Positions 18,841-27,637 of a DNA stretch of 27,637 bases are shown here, one piece after another. The DNA lies in the NCBI GenBank assembly GCA_002081555.1, contig MZNV01002968.1, positions 1-27,637 on the forward strand. Direction: 5' to 3'. The position numbers and the translations under genes were made by a program. The stretch's first letter is position 1, and the number at the start of each line of letters is the position of its first letter. Source of the DNA: Protostelium mycophagum. Taxonomy: Eukaryota > Evosea > Variosea > Protosteliida > Protosteliaceae. Below the pieces are notes generated by a model. That model saw nothing but the letters and a program-made list of their open reading frames with translations. It ran no database searches and had not been told where the DNA came from.

Positions 18841-21800
18841 TCAGTTACCGAGAAGCACGGTAAGCTTACCGTTCTCTGCAAGCCCCTTCACACCGTATTC
18901 AGCCATGATGGCGTAACGATTCACATCATGCGCACCAATCTCAAGCAGGAGGGACCTCAAATACATCCTGAAGATTCAGAAAAGTCATCGAAATTTCAAA
19001 GTACGTACTGTACACGGAAGACCAAAAATAGATCTTTGTCGACCTTGCTCATCATATCTGTCACTACAGATCTGCTTTCTCTGAATCTCTGTCTCGCCTG
19101 GTCTGTTCTCTCCTGTGGCATCGCTATGGCAAACTTGTTCTGGGCACTAGAATATTCTCAGAAAAATCGTGTCTACAACGAGACAAGAGTGAGATCACCT
19201 TTTGGGCGAGAAGGTGAGGATTAACTGAAATAAAGGGATGTCTTCTTGTCTAATGCCCAGCTCCACGGCTCCCGCCTTGAAAGCGTTGTAGTCTGCCAAA
19301 ACCAACCCCCTCCACATCCTCGCGTAACTATGCCTGACATCGTCAGACTTCTCATCTACAACGACCAGATGTTTTATTGCTGGAATTGAAAGATTAGGAT
19401 GAGATATCATAAGACCACCTGACGTTATCAGAGAGCTGCCTGCAGAGGCCGTGGTCCAAGAGGACTAAGACTGGCTTCTTTGTTACGGGGTGCTTCTGAA
19501 TCAAAATATTTCCGGCTATACACATGAGATATCACGTGGATGTCATTACTCACGATGAGGGTCGTCATGTACGAATCCATGGATGAAGATCTGTTCTGAG
19601 AACAACCGTATTAACAGTTCACCCACCTGTCAAGTGTCAATCTGACATCCCGAGAAATAATGTTGTAAATCACAAGTCATCATATCATCGGGTTCTAGTG
19701 AATAAACATCATCAATTGAGAAATTTGACGGCTGACCTCTCCCACGTCTAAGTTTAGGTTCTTGATCGCTTGCACATCTGTTATTTTTCTTCCCTCCATG
19801 AACTGCATCGTGATCATGTGTCGATTAGAGAGCTCATGATAAACCTTGGAAACGATGAGTCTTCATTGTTGAGCGTCAGAAATGAAAATACCCGGAAGAT
19901 TGGGAGAATTTTCTTGGAACTTTCGTACCTTAGGTATTCTGATCCTCTCGTCCCCCGCGAAAATTCTGGCCATTTTCTCGGAATTTTTCGCTTCATGATC
20001 GAAATCTGGCCGAAATCTCAGATCTATCTACAACGAGACAAGACAATTACCGAGCTCCTCTGCGGCTGCCTTTTCTACCTCCGGAATCATCCAGTTAAAA
20101 TCTGTATCAAATGACCACTTGACTATTTTCGTGATCGTTTTCAGTGTCTTGAGATCGTTCATCGCCTCCTCTTCAAGTCCGTTAAATTGAATCTACAACT
20201 CGTCAAAAAAATACAAAAATGATTTTATTCTTTAAAATAAATTATTGTCTTTTTGGAAATTGAAACGAAAAACCTTGTAAGTTTAAATTTATGTTTTTTG
20301 TTACGACAGCAGAGTGGTAATTTTTTTAAATTCATGCTCGTTGTAGATGACATCACCTTGACAGCCACATCAGTTCCGTCCAACAACTTTGCTCTGTGAA
20401 CTTGTGCCATAGATGCGGCAGATATAGGTATTGGGCTGAAGGCAGAGAAACAATCCACGATTTGTTTTCCTCCCGTCTCTTGATAAAATGTCCTTCCGAC
20501 CTTTTTATTTAATTATTCTAATTGTTTTTTATTCTTTTTAATTATTTTCTAGTTATTCTTTAATGATTTTTTTAATTATTTTATTATTTTATTATTTTTT
20601 AGTTTGATATTTTCCCTATTCTCTTGATCTTTCAGCATGACACTTTTTTGCCAAGTAACGTCATTTCTCCAACAAGAGGAAATAAAATTCAAATTTAATC
20701 ATTAAAAATTGAAAAATAATGAAAGGAAGGGTTGATCTACAACGAGCCATACCTCATTCATGTCCATGAATAAAGTTTTGTCTTGAAGCGCGGACAAGGT
20801 CTCCGTGTATTCCTTTGGAATTGCAAAATTGAAAGAGGCGATGATCTGTCCCACTTTCACGTAAAAACCGCCTAAGCTCATGCATATTTGTAGTAACCTC
20901 TGTGCTGAGCGTAAATTGACCTAAAAATAATATCATTATTTCTGTGGATGTCGACAGTTCACTTGTGTTTTAGTGCAGGATATCATGATCGATCAATTTA
21001 CGTTGAAAAAATGTCGACAGGCGACATCTACCATTTTATTGCAATGAACGCATTCTCACAATAAAACACCATCAACCACAAAAATACAACAAGTCACAGC
21101 CATATCGTGTCTACAACTCGCCAAAATGAAACCAACATATACATGAGCATAAAAGGATGTCACCTCTTTCCGGCGAATTCTGTACTCTTCGGAGTCTTCT
21201 TCGATATTATAGAGAGTCTTTTTATAATCAATAATGGTCATGGCAAGCGCCCTAGAAGTTCAGTCTCTTCACAGTGTGAGATGTTTTAAAATACTTCTTA
21301 AATAAAATGAATTTTAATACTGAATTTGATATAAAATTCTGATTTTATAAAATAAATAGAAATGACTCGGAAATTTCATCGAAATTTCTCACCAAAAAAC
21401 TCTGGCCGAACGTTCGGCTCTCACAACATAAGAGATGCCGCCTTCTCTTGGTGGTCTGATCCCCCTCTGTTCCATCTCCCTTCTGGATTTATTTCTGTAC
21501 CATAAGGTAAACACTAACGAGAGGATGGCGAAAAAAATGAGGCCATCTGGATGGACATGAGATCAGAATGAGATCAGAAATGTGAGAGGTCGAAACAAAT
21601 GATCACTCACTTTTCAAACGGCGGCGTCTATTCTTTGGCATGTCATCAAAGAGGATGGAATCTTCATCTGAGTATGTCAGGTGTGCAGGAAAACAAAAAT
21701 TCCCACCATCTTCATTTTCGGTGGTTCGTTTGTGTTCTCTCTGATAATCGTGTTGACGATCGGTGGAATAGAAGACCTTAGTCTTCACATTTAACGGCGA

Positions 21801-21965
21801 TTTTTTGTTTTCTGTTTGTTTCGGTTGAGAGGACTTGCGAGCATTCAATATTGTGCTCGATGTGATTGTTCTTGATGAAACATTTTGAGGCCTCAAGACA
21901 AAAGGGGTTCGAATGGGTGCTGGTTTTTGGATGAAAAGCCTCCTTGCGGCCCACATCGAAGTCAT
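18841..21965 (-). CDS. ADCK1: ADCK1-type mitochondrial atypical kinase (ABC1/UbiB)
   Basis: Member of the ABC1/ADCK/UbiB atypical kinase family, here of the ADCK1/2 branch. Exons (minus): 21611-21965, 21393-21546, 21164-21251, 20753-20920, 20357-20500, 20051-20192, 19929-20005, 19737-19844, 19554-19626, 19419-19515, 19199-19333, 19009-19146, 18841-18967; 1806 nt, 601 aa, phases close. The N-terminus (MTSMWAARRLFIQKP) is Arg-rich and acid-poor, like a mitochondrial presequence. A membrane segment LIFFAILSLVFTLWY follows. Kinase motifs in order: YVKVGQ (KxGQ), SAASMAQVHRAKL (Ala-rich nucleotide loop), VAVK (Lys), EELDFDHEAKN (ExD), HGFVHDDPHPGN (catalytic) and LLDHGL (DHG in place of DFG, as in human ADCK1). 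Six of 12 introns hold the dispersed core. It shares an 88-bp promoter with CIAO2B. Confidence 0.93.
20193..20356 (-). mobile_element. Whole intron bounded by the inverted motif (ADCK1)
   Basis: In gene sense the 164-bp intron begins GTGATGTCATCTACAACGAG and ends GACGAGTTGTAG, with exon base A next. The left copy starts 9 bases from the donor. The right copy provides the acceptor and a branch-point-like TTGAC ten bases before it. The exon junction is fixed by the conserved kinase Lys (VAVK) upstream and by phase. This is the clearest full-length example of an intron that is essentially one inverted-repeat element. No target duplication is obvious. Confidence 0.65.
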
Positions 21966-22053
21966 TGATGATGATGATGATCGCCGAAGCGTGACTTTCT
22001 TTGTTGTAGACGAATCATGTCGGAAATCATCAGATCACATCGAAAAAGACAAG
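21966..22053. promoter_or_regulatory. 88-bp bidirectional promoter, ADCK1 / CIAO2B
   Basis: Only 88 bp separate the divergent start codons, so promoters and 5'UTRs overlap. It includes a GAT repeat (about 21966-21981) and one dispersed-motif copy, TTTGTTGTAG at 21999-22008. An upstream ATG at 22018 opens a short frame ([13 protein letters not shown]) out of phase with CIAO2B. Confidence 0.55.
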
Positions 22054-22853
22054 ATGCCAGCAGCAGAAGACTACGATAATCCTAACCCTGTTGTCTATGA
22101 GGTGCGCTCGCTTCCAACAAGAAAAAGTCTTGGCTTAACAGATGAGCTGGAGCGTGATATTATCGATTCTCTAGAAGTTTTCGGTGGGTCTTCTTCATTT
22201 GTGAGGATGAGACTGAAACAAAACAGATATGATAAGAAGAATAAATGACCCGGAACACCCACTCACTCTAGAACAACTCAAAGTAACACAACACGAAAAT
22301 ATTACTGTAAGATTTTCTACATTTTTAATGATGTAATTGTACGGACATCAGATCATACAAAATGGTTGTGGAAAATCATCTTTTTAGGTCGACGATGAAA
22401 AAAGTTACGTCCACATCAGATTCACACCAACAATACCACATTGCTCTATGGCCACATTGATAGGACTGTGCATACGTGTCAAGCTGTTGAGATCTCTTCC
22501 ATCAAGATTTAAGGTATGTGGTTCACATTACTCAAAATATATCAAAGAATTTACTGTTTTTAATATTTCTGTGAACAACACAATGTTGGTTCTGGCACCT
22601 GATTTGTATTTGATGTTACATCATGAACAGAACTTCTGAAGCATCTCTTCTGCACTAATCAAGCCTCGCCAGTCTTCTCCAGAATACAACACAAGCTCAT
22701 GATGATCAGGTGGACATACAGATCACACCAGGAACACATTCACAAGAAGAAGCCGTGAACAAACAGTTGAACGATAAAGAGAGAGTCGCAGCCGCTTTAG
22801 AAAACAAAAACTTGCTTTCGGTGGTGGACAATTGCATCAGGGAATCTGATTGA
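22054..22853 (+). CDS. CIAO2B: MIP18 family cytosolic Fe-S targeting protein
   Basis: Subunit of the cytosolic iron-sulfur assembly targeting complex (with CIAO1 and MMS19), which delivers Fe-S clusters to DNA polymerases, helicases and other apoproteins. Exons: 22054-22183, 22227-22306, 22388-22513, 22710-22853; 480 nt, 159 aa, phases close. Family signatures are present: NPNPVVYE at the N-terminus, [30 protein letters not shown] with the conserved reactive Cys, and [17 protein letters not shown] near the C-terminus. Length is usual for the family. CIAO2B is preferred to CIAO2A from the N-terminus and the VKLLRSLP segment, but paralog assignment in protists is loose. No intron carries the dispersed core. 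Confidence 0.94.
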
Positions 22854-23869
22854 GATGTACAGAGATGAATAAACAATGAGATTAATTCTGTAGTCTGATG
22901 GATCTGCTTGTCAATGACATATTCTTTATTTGACATGTGAACTGTGTGTTGTACTTCTGCACATGGACAGAGCTGTCTCTGTGATGGTTGAAAACTTTGA
23001 ATTGCATCCACACAAAGGAAAACTACACGTGAAAGTTATCCGCCCGTAATAAACGATAAAGACAGTCTACAAAGGACTAGAGTTTGATGAAGACCAAGTC
23101 AGTATAAATCTCGATACTTTATATATTGTTGAAGATGTGACAAGGCCATCCATCTCATCTCTGTTCGCGCCTTCGATCTCATCATGTCGATGCGGTTTGA
23201 AAATTTTGGGTCATCCCATCCAATTGGTCGACCACCTTCTACATGGATCCTTGATTCTCAGTTCTGGATCTGACTTTCTTTGTTGCGACAGCCCTCTTCC
23301 ACATTGTCGGTGATGAAGGGGGTGTTCTGAACTCGAATGAAAGCTTCAGGTCTTCTGCCAATGCGGTCGCTTCCTCTAAGAGGTCATTGAATGAGTATTG
23401 GCTTGGCATCCTCTTCGATCTTTAATAATGAGCTATGGTGTCTGCGAAGCATTCTCCGATCCTTCAGATTTTCAAGAAAGCACTTTTCCAATCTTAGGAA
23501 TCCATATTGATGGTACTTAATGTCACGTTAAAAACCTCACGTCCCCGGTTAGTAGCGCCTATCACCGAGTTTGGGAAATTCTTTTGGTTGGAAACGAACA
23601 CCATGAGCTTTTCGTCTTGCTGTGGTCCTTCGATGGCGACTATGCGTGAAGATATTTAATATATAAAGATATGTTGTACACCAATATCTCTCATGTCGAT
23701 GCTGTTGATGCAATGTTCCTCAGGGAGCAGCAACACCATCGAAAGGTCATCTTCGCATGGATTGCACCTGATCTTTCGGCATGCTGAAGTCGTCCATTTG
23801 GTTGTTCATCAAAACACCTGATTCTTCAGATCATGACATAAAGGGATCAGTAATTGTAGAATCTATTTA
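22854..23869. other. Intergenic with uninterpreted coding-like stretches
   Basis: About 1 kb between the CIAO2B and syntaxin stop codons. On the minus strand, 23239-23409 is open from an ATG (MPSQYSFNDLLEEATALAED). Further upstream, two segments (about 23660-23790 and 23520-23650) read INSIDMRDI and AIEGPQQDEKLMVFVSNQ and can be joined in phase across a 42-bp intron-like gap. On the plus strand a frame at about 23056-23310 reads VYKGLEFDEDQVSINLD. I recognise none of them and cannot build a gene. They may be an unknown gene with missed introns or a decayed one. Confidence 0.35.
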
Positions 23870-25177
23870 TTATTTTTCTTTAAACTTAAACCAGTAGACC
23901 AGGAATCCAGAGAGGACAAGCATGACGATGACGCCGATGAGAAGGAGGCAGCACAACTTGTTGCGACCAGATCTAAACATCTTTCAGTCTGATGTGCAGT
24001 GAATGCTGAGATGTTCTTTGCTGGTTTTATTTTTTTGAAATGCAGTGCTTCAAGTGCAACAAATGTCATCGCATTCAATTGCTCAATATAGAGTTTGTCC
24101 ACTCCTCAGTCGGCGGTATTTACCGGTCATAACACGTTAGTTAACGTGTTCGTAACTGACGACAACGCTTCATTTTTTTGGGATGTTTTTTTTGAAATTG
24201 AAAAGCGTCACAGAAAATTCTATTTTAAACAAAGATGTTTTCCCGCCTTTTTGTCTCACCTCTGGTACTCTGATGCCTTTCGCAATTCAACTACACCCTC
24301 ATCTGATTTAATGGCGGCATCCTCCACATTAGATTCGATTGTGTTGATCATCTGTCCTTGATCGTGGATCATCACGGCTACGTCTTGGAAGACCTTTTTG
24401 AATTTTAAAAATGAGTTTTGGAGGGAAATATCATACCTCTGCCAGTGAGGCAAAGTCTTGTTCTAGTTTTTTGATGTCTTCATTTCTCTCTTGGATAATG
24501 TCGTCCTCAATATTGTAAGAATAATCATAATCGACCTTTTTAAAACTGGAACTAAGACCAGAGCTGTCTCCTAAAAATTAGTAAAGAAGTTGTGATGAAT
24601 CATCATTACTATATGATGATGCCGATTCGAAGTCAGCAACGGCATCATGTTGTGGTTGAATGGCAACTGTGATAGGGTTTGCTCTCTCTTTCTAAAACTT
24701 GCATGAGATTTCTCCATTTTTCGCTACAAATCACCTGTATTCCCTCCGTAGTTAATTTCTGGCATCGTGTGGCAAGTGTCTCTAATTGGTTCGCGAGCTT
24801 CTCTGCTCCAAATTTGTCTGAACCAGCTATGTCTTTTCTCTTTAATAATACACCGGCTTCTTTTGCAAGCGACGCGCAGACTAGAAATCGCTCAGAATAA
24901 AAATGACGATCGACATCGGATAACATACGTGCTCTCTTGTCCTTCAATTGCGTTCTCAAAAATGCAGAATCCCTGCTCGATCCGATCTGTTGAGTCAGCC
25001 TCTCAAGGTTGCCAACCTCGGTATTGAGCTGTCTGGCCTTTTCCTTGACAGTGTCTAGATTGCCTCTGTTTATATTAGTCCCTCAGATGATAGAAAAAAA
25101 AGTGAATCATCTTGAGGGCCGCAATGACACTTGGCTCCTTGGCTCTATGCTCACCTCAACGGGGTTCTCTCGGTCAT
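23870..25177 (-). CDS. Qa-SNARE, syntaxin-7/12 type
   Basis: Tail-anchored SNARE of the endosomal/vacuolar syntaxin group, acting in endosome and lysosome fusion. Exons (minus): 25155-25177, 24929-25065, 24735-24880, 24610-24691, 24437-24570, 24260-24393, 23870-23972; 759 nt, 252 aa, phases close. The N-terminal helical bundle includes GNLERLTQQIGSSRDS and LRTQLKDKRA. The SNARE motif runs from QERNEDIKKLEQDFASLAE to ELRKASEYQ, with the zero-layer Gln in MIHDQGQMI and the typical NTIESNVEDA. It is followed by a basic RSGRNK and one membrane segment (CLLLIGVIVMLVLSGFLVYW) with a very short tail. The first exon codes only MTERTPL plus two bases; its start is inferred from phase and a good donor. 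One intron uses a plant/yeast-like TACTAAT branch sequence (24571-24609). No intron has the dispersed core. Confidence 0.9.
24131..24150. repeat. 9-bp-arm palindrome AACACGTTA-GT-TAACGTGTT
   Basis: Nearly perfect palindrome within the longest syntaxin intron (23973-24259). It resembles the centre of the hairpin at 16746-16784 (both have TTAG flanked by GT/AC-rich arms), but the likeness is too short to call a family. Confidence 0.55.
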
Positions 25178-25951
25178 CTCTGCCCGATTAATTTGCCGTA
25201 TGATGCAACCAGCAACTTGACAGAAAACTGTCAATAATTTCTCTTTTTTTTGCAAATTCCGGAACTTTTTTGCACCAAATCAAGAAACTTTTTTCTCTTT
25301 CAATATTAATAATCTTTGAGAATGTAAAATGTTAAAGAAGATGGGGTGATGTGCACATCTACAACGATGTAAATTGAAAGTTACAGGAGAGAAGAATCTG
25401 TACAACTTCCAAACGGAGATTGAAATATGACCCGCGGCAAGAGACATTCGACATTTGAACGGCGGATATGCAAAGACGCACCAATAAACTCGAGATAAAG
25501 CGAGAATTGCAATCCTTGATATGAATGTGGACCGCAGTTCTGTTGTCCATCTGAATGCCTTCGGAAATCAAGAAATGTTAAAGAAGATGGGGTGATGTGC
25601 ACATCTACAACGATATAAATTGAAAGTTACAGGAGAGAAGAATCTGTGCAACTTCCAAACGGAGATTGAAACACGACCCGCGGCAAGAGACATTCGACAT
25701 CTGAACGGCGGATATACAAAGACGCACCAATAAACTCGAGATAAAGCGAGAATTACAATCCTTGATATGAATGTGGACACCACAGTTCTGTTGTCCATTT
25801 GAATGCGTTCGGAAATCAAGTCTTTGTGTGGAACAATAGAATCGGTGAAACATCTCTGCAATGGAGATTTTTCTAAGACCATTGGGATTGTACAAACCTT
25901 TTGATGACTGACCTCAATAAATGGTGAATCACCAAAATCTCATTTATTGAT
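25178..25951. other. Intergenic with a recent tandem duplication
   Basis: Between the syntaxin start and the surface-protein stop codon. 25178-25329 should contain the syntaxin promoter (T-rich at about 25235-25270). 25330-25820 is the tandem duplication listed separately. 25821-25951 would be 3'UTR of the surface protein. No other gene is evident. Confidence 0.5.
25330..25820. repeat. 246-bp unit in tandem, two copies, about 96% identical
   Basis: Copy 1 is 25330-25572 and copy 2 is 25576-25820. Both start TGTTAAAGAAGATGGGG and end TTCGGAAATCAAG. By eye they differ at about ten positions, plus a 2-bp indel in GTGGAC(AC)CGCAG. Each copy carries one dispersed-motif core (25359, 25605). On the minus strand each is open for about 65 codons (MDNRTAVHIHIKDCN), but there is no recognisable protein and the frames are stop-bounded. 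The high identity implies a recent duplication. Confidence 0.85.
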
Positions 25952-26560
25952 TCAGAAGAGGAGGACGGCCGAAAGGAGGAGTGTGGCGCTCATGAAGAGA
26001 GCCGATGCAGAATTTCCTGTTTTGGGTTCAAAGGTGGATTGTGTCACGTCCGGTGGGGGGCCAGAGAAGCTAGGGTATCCAGTGTATTTGTCCCCACAGA
26101 AGATGGTGACCATGGAGCGAGTCTTACTGTCCTCTGTGCAGTCATTGTCTTCATGAGTGCACCCAACGCCGTAACCGATGACCGTTTGAAAGGGAGGCTC
26201 TTCACACAAGATGGAGAGTTGCTTCACTGTGTCTACTGCTGCAGGCTTTGGGCTCAGCTCACTCTCGATCTTCCACATGAAAGAAGTAGTTCCATTCGCC
26301 ACACATTCACCAACGGTGCCCCGGTTCAGTGTGACTGGCGATCCTTGACAGTTTACTCTTGTATATAGAGCTTGTTGTACGGTTTGGTTAATGACCGAAA
26401 AGATCACACTGTAATCTCCGACAGGAAAACAGATGTCCTTGACGAAGGCCCCCACGACGGTAGGTTGTCCAGAGCAGCCAGTGGAATTCCAAGAGTATCT
26501 TGAGAAGCCTTCAGCAAGAGAGGCAGAGACAAGGGCGAGGAGGAGGAAGCACTTGAGCAT
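25952..26560 (-). CDS. Secreted Cys-rich protein, probable GPI anchor
   Basis: Single-exon gene of 202 aa, unlike its intron-rich neighbours. Residues 1-16 (MLKCFLLLALVSASLA) form a classical signal peptide. The mature part has eight Cys (GCSGQ, DICFP, NCQG, GECVA, ILCEE, GCTHE, DCTED, IFCGD) and N-glycosylation sequons NST, NQT and NGT. The C-terminus is a Ser/Pro/Thr-rich stalk (SGPPPDVTQSTFEP), then a small-residue site and the hydrophobic tail SALFMSATLLLSAVLLF with no charged residues after it, as in GPI-anchored proteins. So it is probably a cell-surface protein. I do not recognise the domain. The start is the first ATG and gives a perfect signal peptide. Confidence 0.85.
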   Translation of the reverse strand: MLKCFLLLALVSASLAEGFSRYSWNSTGCSGQPTVVGAFVKDICFPVGDYSVIFSVINQTVQQALYTRVNCQGSPVTLNRGTVGECVANGTTSFMWKIESELSPKPAAVDTVKQLSILCEEPPFQTVIGYGVGCTHEDNDCTEDSKTRSMVTIFCGDKYTGYPSFSGPPPDVTQSTFEPKTGNSASALFMSATLLLSAVLLF

Positions 26561-27637
26561 GTTTGTGTGGCGGCAAAGAATGGGGAAAGATTCGGTTTGA
26601 CGATTGACACATCGGGATTCCCGTCAAGGTGCCAAAGAATTCTCGCTCAACGATTCCGAATTTCAATAAAATGGAGTTGTCGCAAAACGACTCATCAATA
26701 AAAAATTGATCATTTTTTTGATTGTTTATTTTCAACTGTTCTTGAAGTCCTCGTGGCTTCTCACAATTCAAACTGAGTTGTGTTGGGCCTTGACCGTGAA
26801 CATGATGAAGTTGTCATTGGGTTAGCTTATACACTCGGTGTCGTTGCGTCGTCATGAGTCTGCATATGGTGAAAATTGATATGAAGCTGTCTTCGATTGA
26901 TTGCACAAGTGGTCTCATGATTGATTTGCTGGACTGGTTTGCTGTTATTATTGTAAAAATTACAGATTTTTTGTTTGATTGTTGAATAATTCATATGAAG
27001 TAGCCAAGAATAGTTAGCTCAGTGGGAAATACACTGGCATGCTTGGTCACAGTTGCGGTTTGAACCTTATCACTGATGCAAGTTTTTCATACAAACACCA
27101 GAATTTTTGTGAGGATCAACTCACTGAGGAAGGAGTACAGACACAGGGAAATGACCAGAAATAATAGATAAAAAAGGATTCTTTTGGGATGGTGCAGAGC
27201 TCTTTCTGCTTATTCTTTATTTCTTATGACACATCTATAATGCGCCCTAATTTATATTGATTGTACAAAAGAGCTGTGTAAGTGCAGTTGCGCTATAACT
27301 CCTGACATTGTGGCAGTCACCAATAATAATTATGTATATAATTATTATGTGATTATCTAATGATAATCATGCTTTATTAAAGAAATACGCAAGTGCATAT
27401 TTCCTTAAGTCTGCAGTCTACAATGCGCCAATATTTCATAAATAAACACTCAAAGTCTTCTGACAGTTAGGAATGTCTTTGGTCTCATGGATTAGTCACT
27501 ATTCATTCTTATCACTTTTCATTTCTTTTTTGTCATTTAGCCATAATGATTGGTACAATATATATTACATAGTATTTTGATAGTATGAATTCATATTGAC
27601 ACAAAAATGTGTCTTTTACTGTATTATAAATGAGTTT
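26561..27637. other. AT-rich intergenic right end
   Basis: More than 1 kb without a gene I can support. 26561-26700 should hold the promoter of the surface-protein gene. A tRNA-like relic is at about 27010-27070. AT-rich inverted repeats occur at 27319-27346 (ATAATAATTAT against ATAATTATTAT) and 27351-27369 (GATTATC-taat-GATAATC). A degenerate dispersed-motif copy, TCTACAATGCGCCAA, is at 27418. Confidence 0.5.
27010..27070 (+). repeat. tRNA-like relic or SINE head (A and B boxes)
   Basis: TTAGCTCAGTGGG (27014-27026) matches the tRNA D-arm/A box. GCGGTTTGAACC (27055-27066) matches the T-arm/B box except for T in place of the invariant C. Spacing is about 30 bp, as in a tRNA. The acceptor ends (AGAATA and TTATCAC) do not pair, so it is not a functional tRNA. 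It is probably a tRNA-derived SINE fragment or a tRNA pseudogene. Confidence 0.55.

Noticed and set aside
19334-19418. Reading ADCK1 codons HLVVVDEKSDD across the motif copy at 19356 as exon
   Set aside because: Removing 19334-19418 as an intron restores phase and gives DNVRHSYARMW, which matches the family. The longer reading inserts unmatched residues.
22706-23011. 101-codon minus-strand frame over the last CIAO2B exon
   Set aside because: It is antisense to a conserved coding exon and its composition follows from that exon.
252-25611. Reading the repeated TCTACAAC motif as a CRISPR-like or regular array
   Set aside because: Copies are irregularly spaced, on both strands, and lie in eukaryotic introns. 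There is no constant spacer length.
27010-27070. A functional tRNA gene
   Set aside because: Acceptor ends do not pair, the T-arm invariant C is changed, and no clean anticodon stem can be drawn.
1-27637. Virus-like or LTR elements, transposase or reverse transcriptase genes
   Set aside because: I found no protein motifs, long terminal repeats or long frames supporting any of these anywhere in the window.

Overview
This is an intron-dense nuclear eukaryotic window: nine modelled protein genes carry about 80 introns, many only 39-52 bp, and every recognised product is a eukaryotic housekeeping or signalling protein. A MYRF-type membrane-tethered transcription factor, a snurportin, a cyclin K-like cyclin and a Cys-rich GPI-type surface protein, all with divergent sequences, suggest a free-living amoeba or related unikont protist. 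Amoebozoa is my best guess, from gene content only. I modelled the genes by hand, using protein similarity I remember plus splice-phase bookkeeping. For eight of the nine genes the exons sum exactly or stay in phase with only canonical GT-AG or GC-AG introns. The MYRF gene has one uncertain junction.

Layout. 291-3955 (-): N-terminal third of midasin (ribosome biogenesis AAA ATPase), running off the left edge. 4150-6540 (+): MYRF-like factor, divergent from midasin. 7546-13216 (+): exportin-7, 22 exons. 13292-14215 (-): unrecognised acidic protein, tail-to-tail with exportin-7. 14428-16392 (-): cyclin K-like protein with an RS/Tyr-Asp-Arg tail. 17445-18441 (-): snurportin-1. 18841-21965 (-): mitochondrial ADCK1-type atypical kinase. 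22054-22853 (+): CIAO2B/MIP18, head-to-head with ADCK1. 23870-25177 (-): Qa-SNARE (syntaxin 7/12 type). 25952-26560 (-): secreted Cys-rich, probably GPI-anchored protein, with a 246-bp tandem duplication downstream of it. The right end holds only a tRNA-like relic and AT-rich DNA. The genes share no single pathway. Exportin-7 and snurportin are nuclear transport factors, cyclin K is a transcription CDK partner, and the rest are general housekeeping.

The outstanding signal is a dispersed motif, TCTACAACGAG (reverse complement CTCGTTGTAGA). I count 49 exact copies of its 7-base core on both strands, where roughly 4 would be expected by base composition. About 35 lie inside introns of midasin, exportin-7, ADCK1 and MYRF, and 30 of those 57 introns carry at least one. 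None of the 23 introns of the other five genes carries one. In sense orientation the copy sits near the 5' splice site. In antisense orientation it often is the 3' splice site (GTTGTAG|A), with a branch-point-like TGAC 8-9 bases upstream. Several introns or intron segments carry it at both ends as inverted repeats, in sizes of 14, 47, 65 and about 150-165 bp. I read this as a family of short terminal-inverted-repeat introns (introner-like elements), intact and decayed, that has colonised some genes and not others. A conserved splicing motif is the main alternative.
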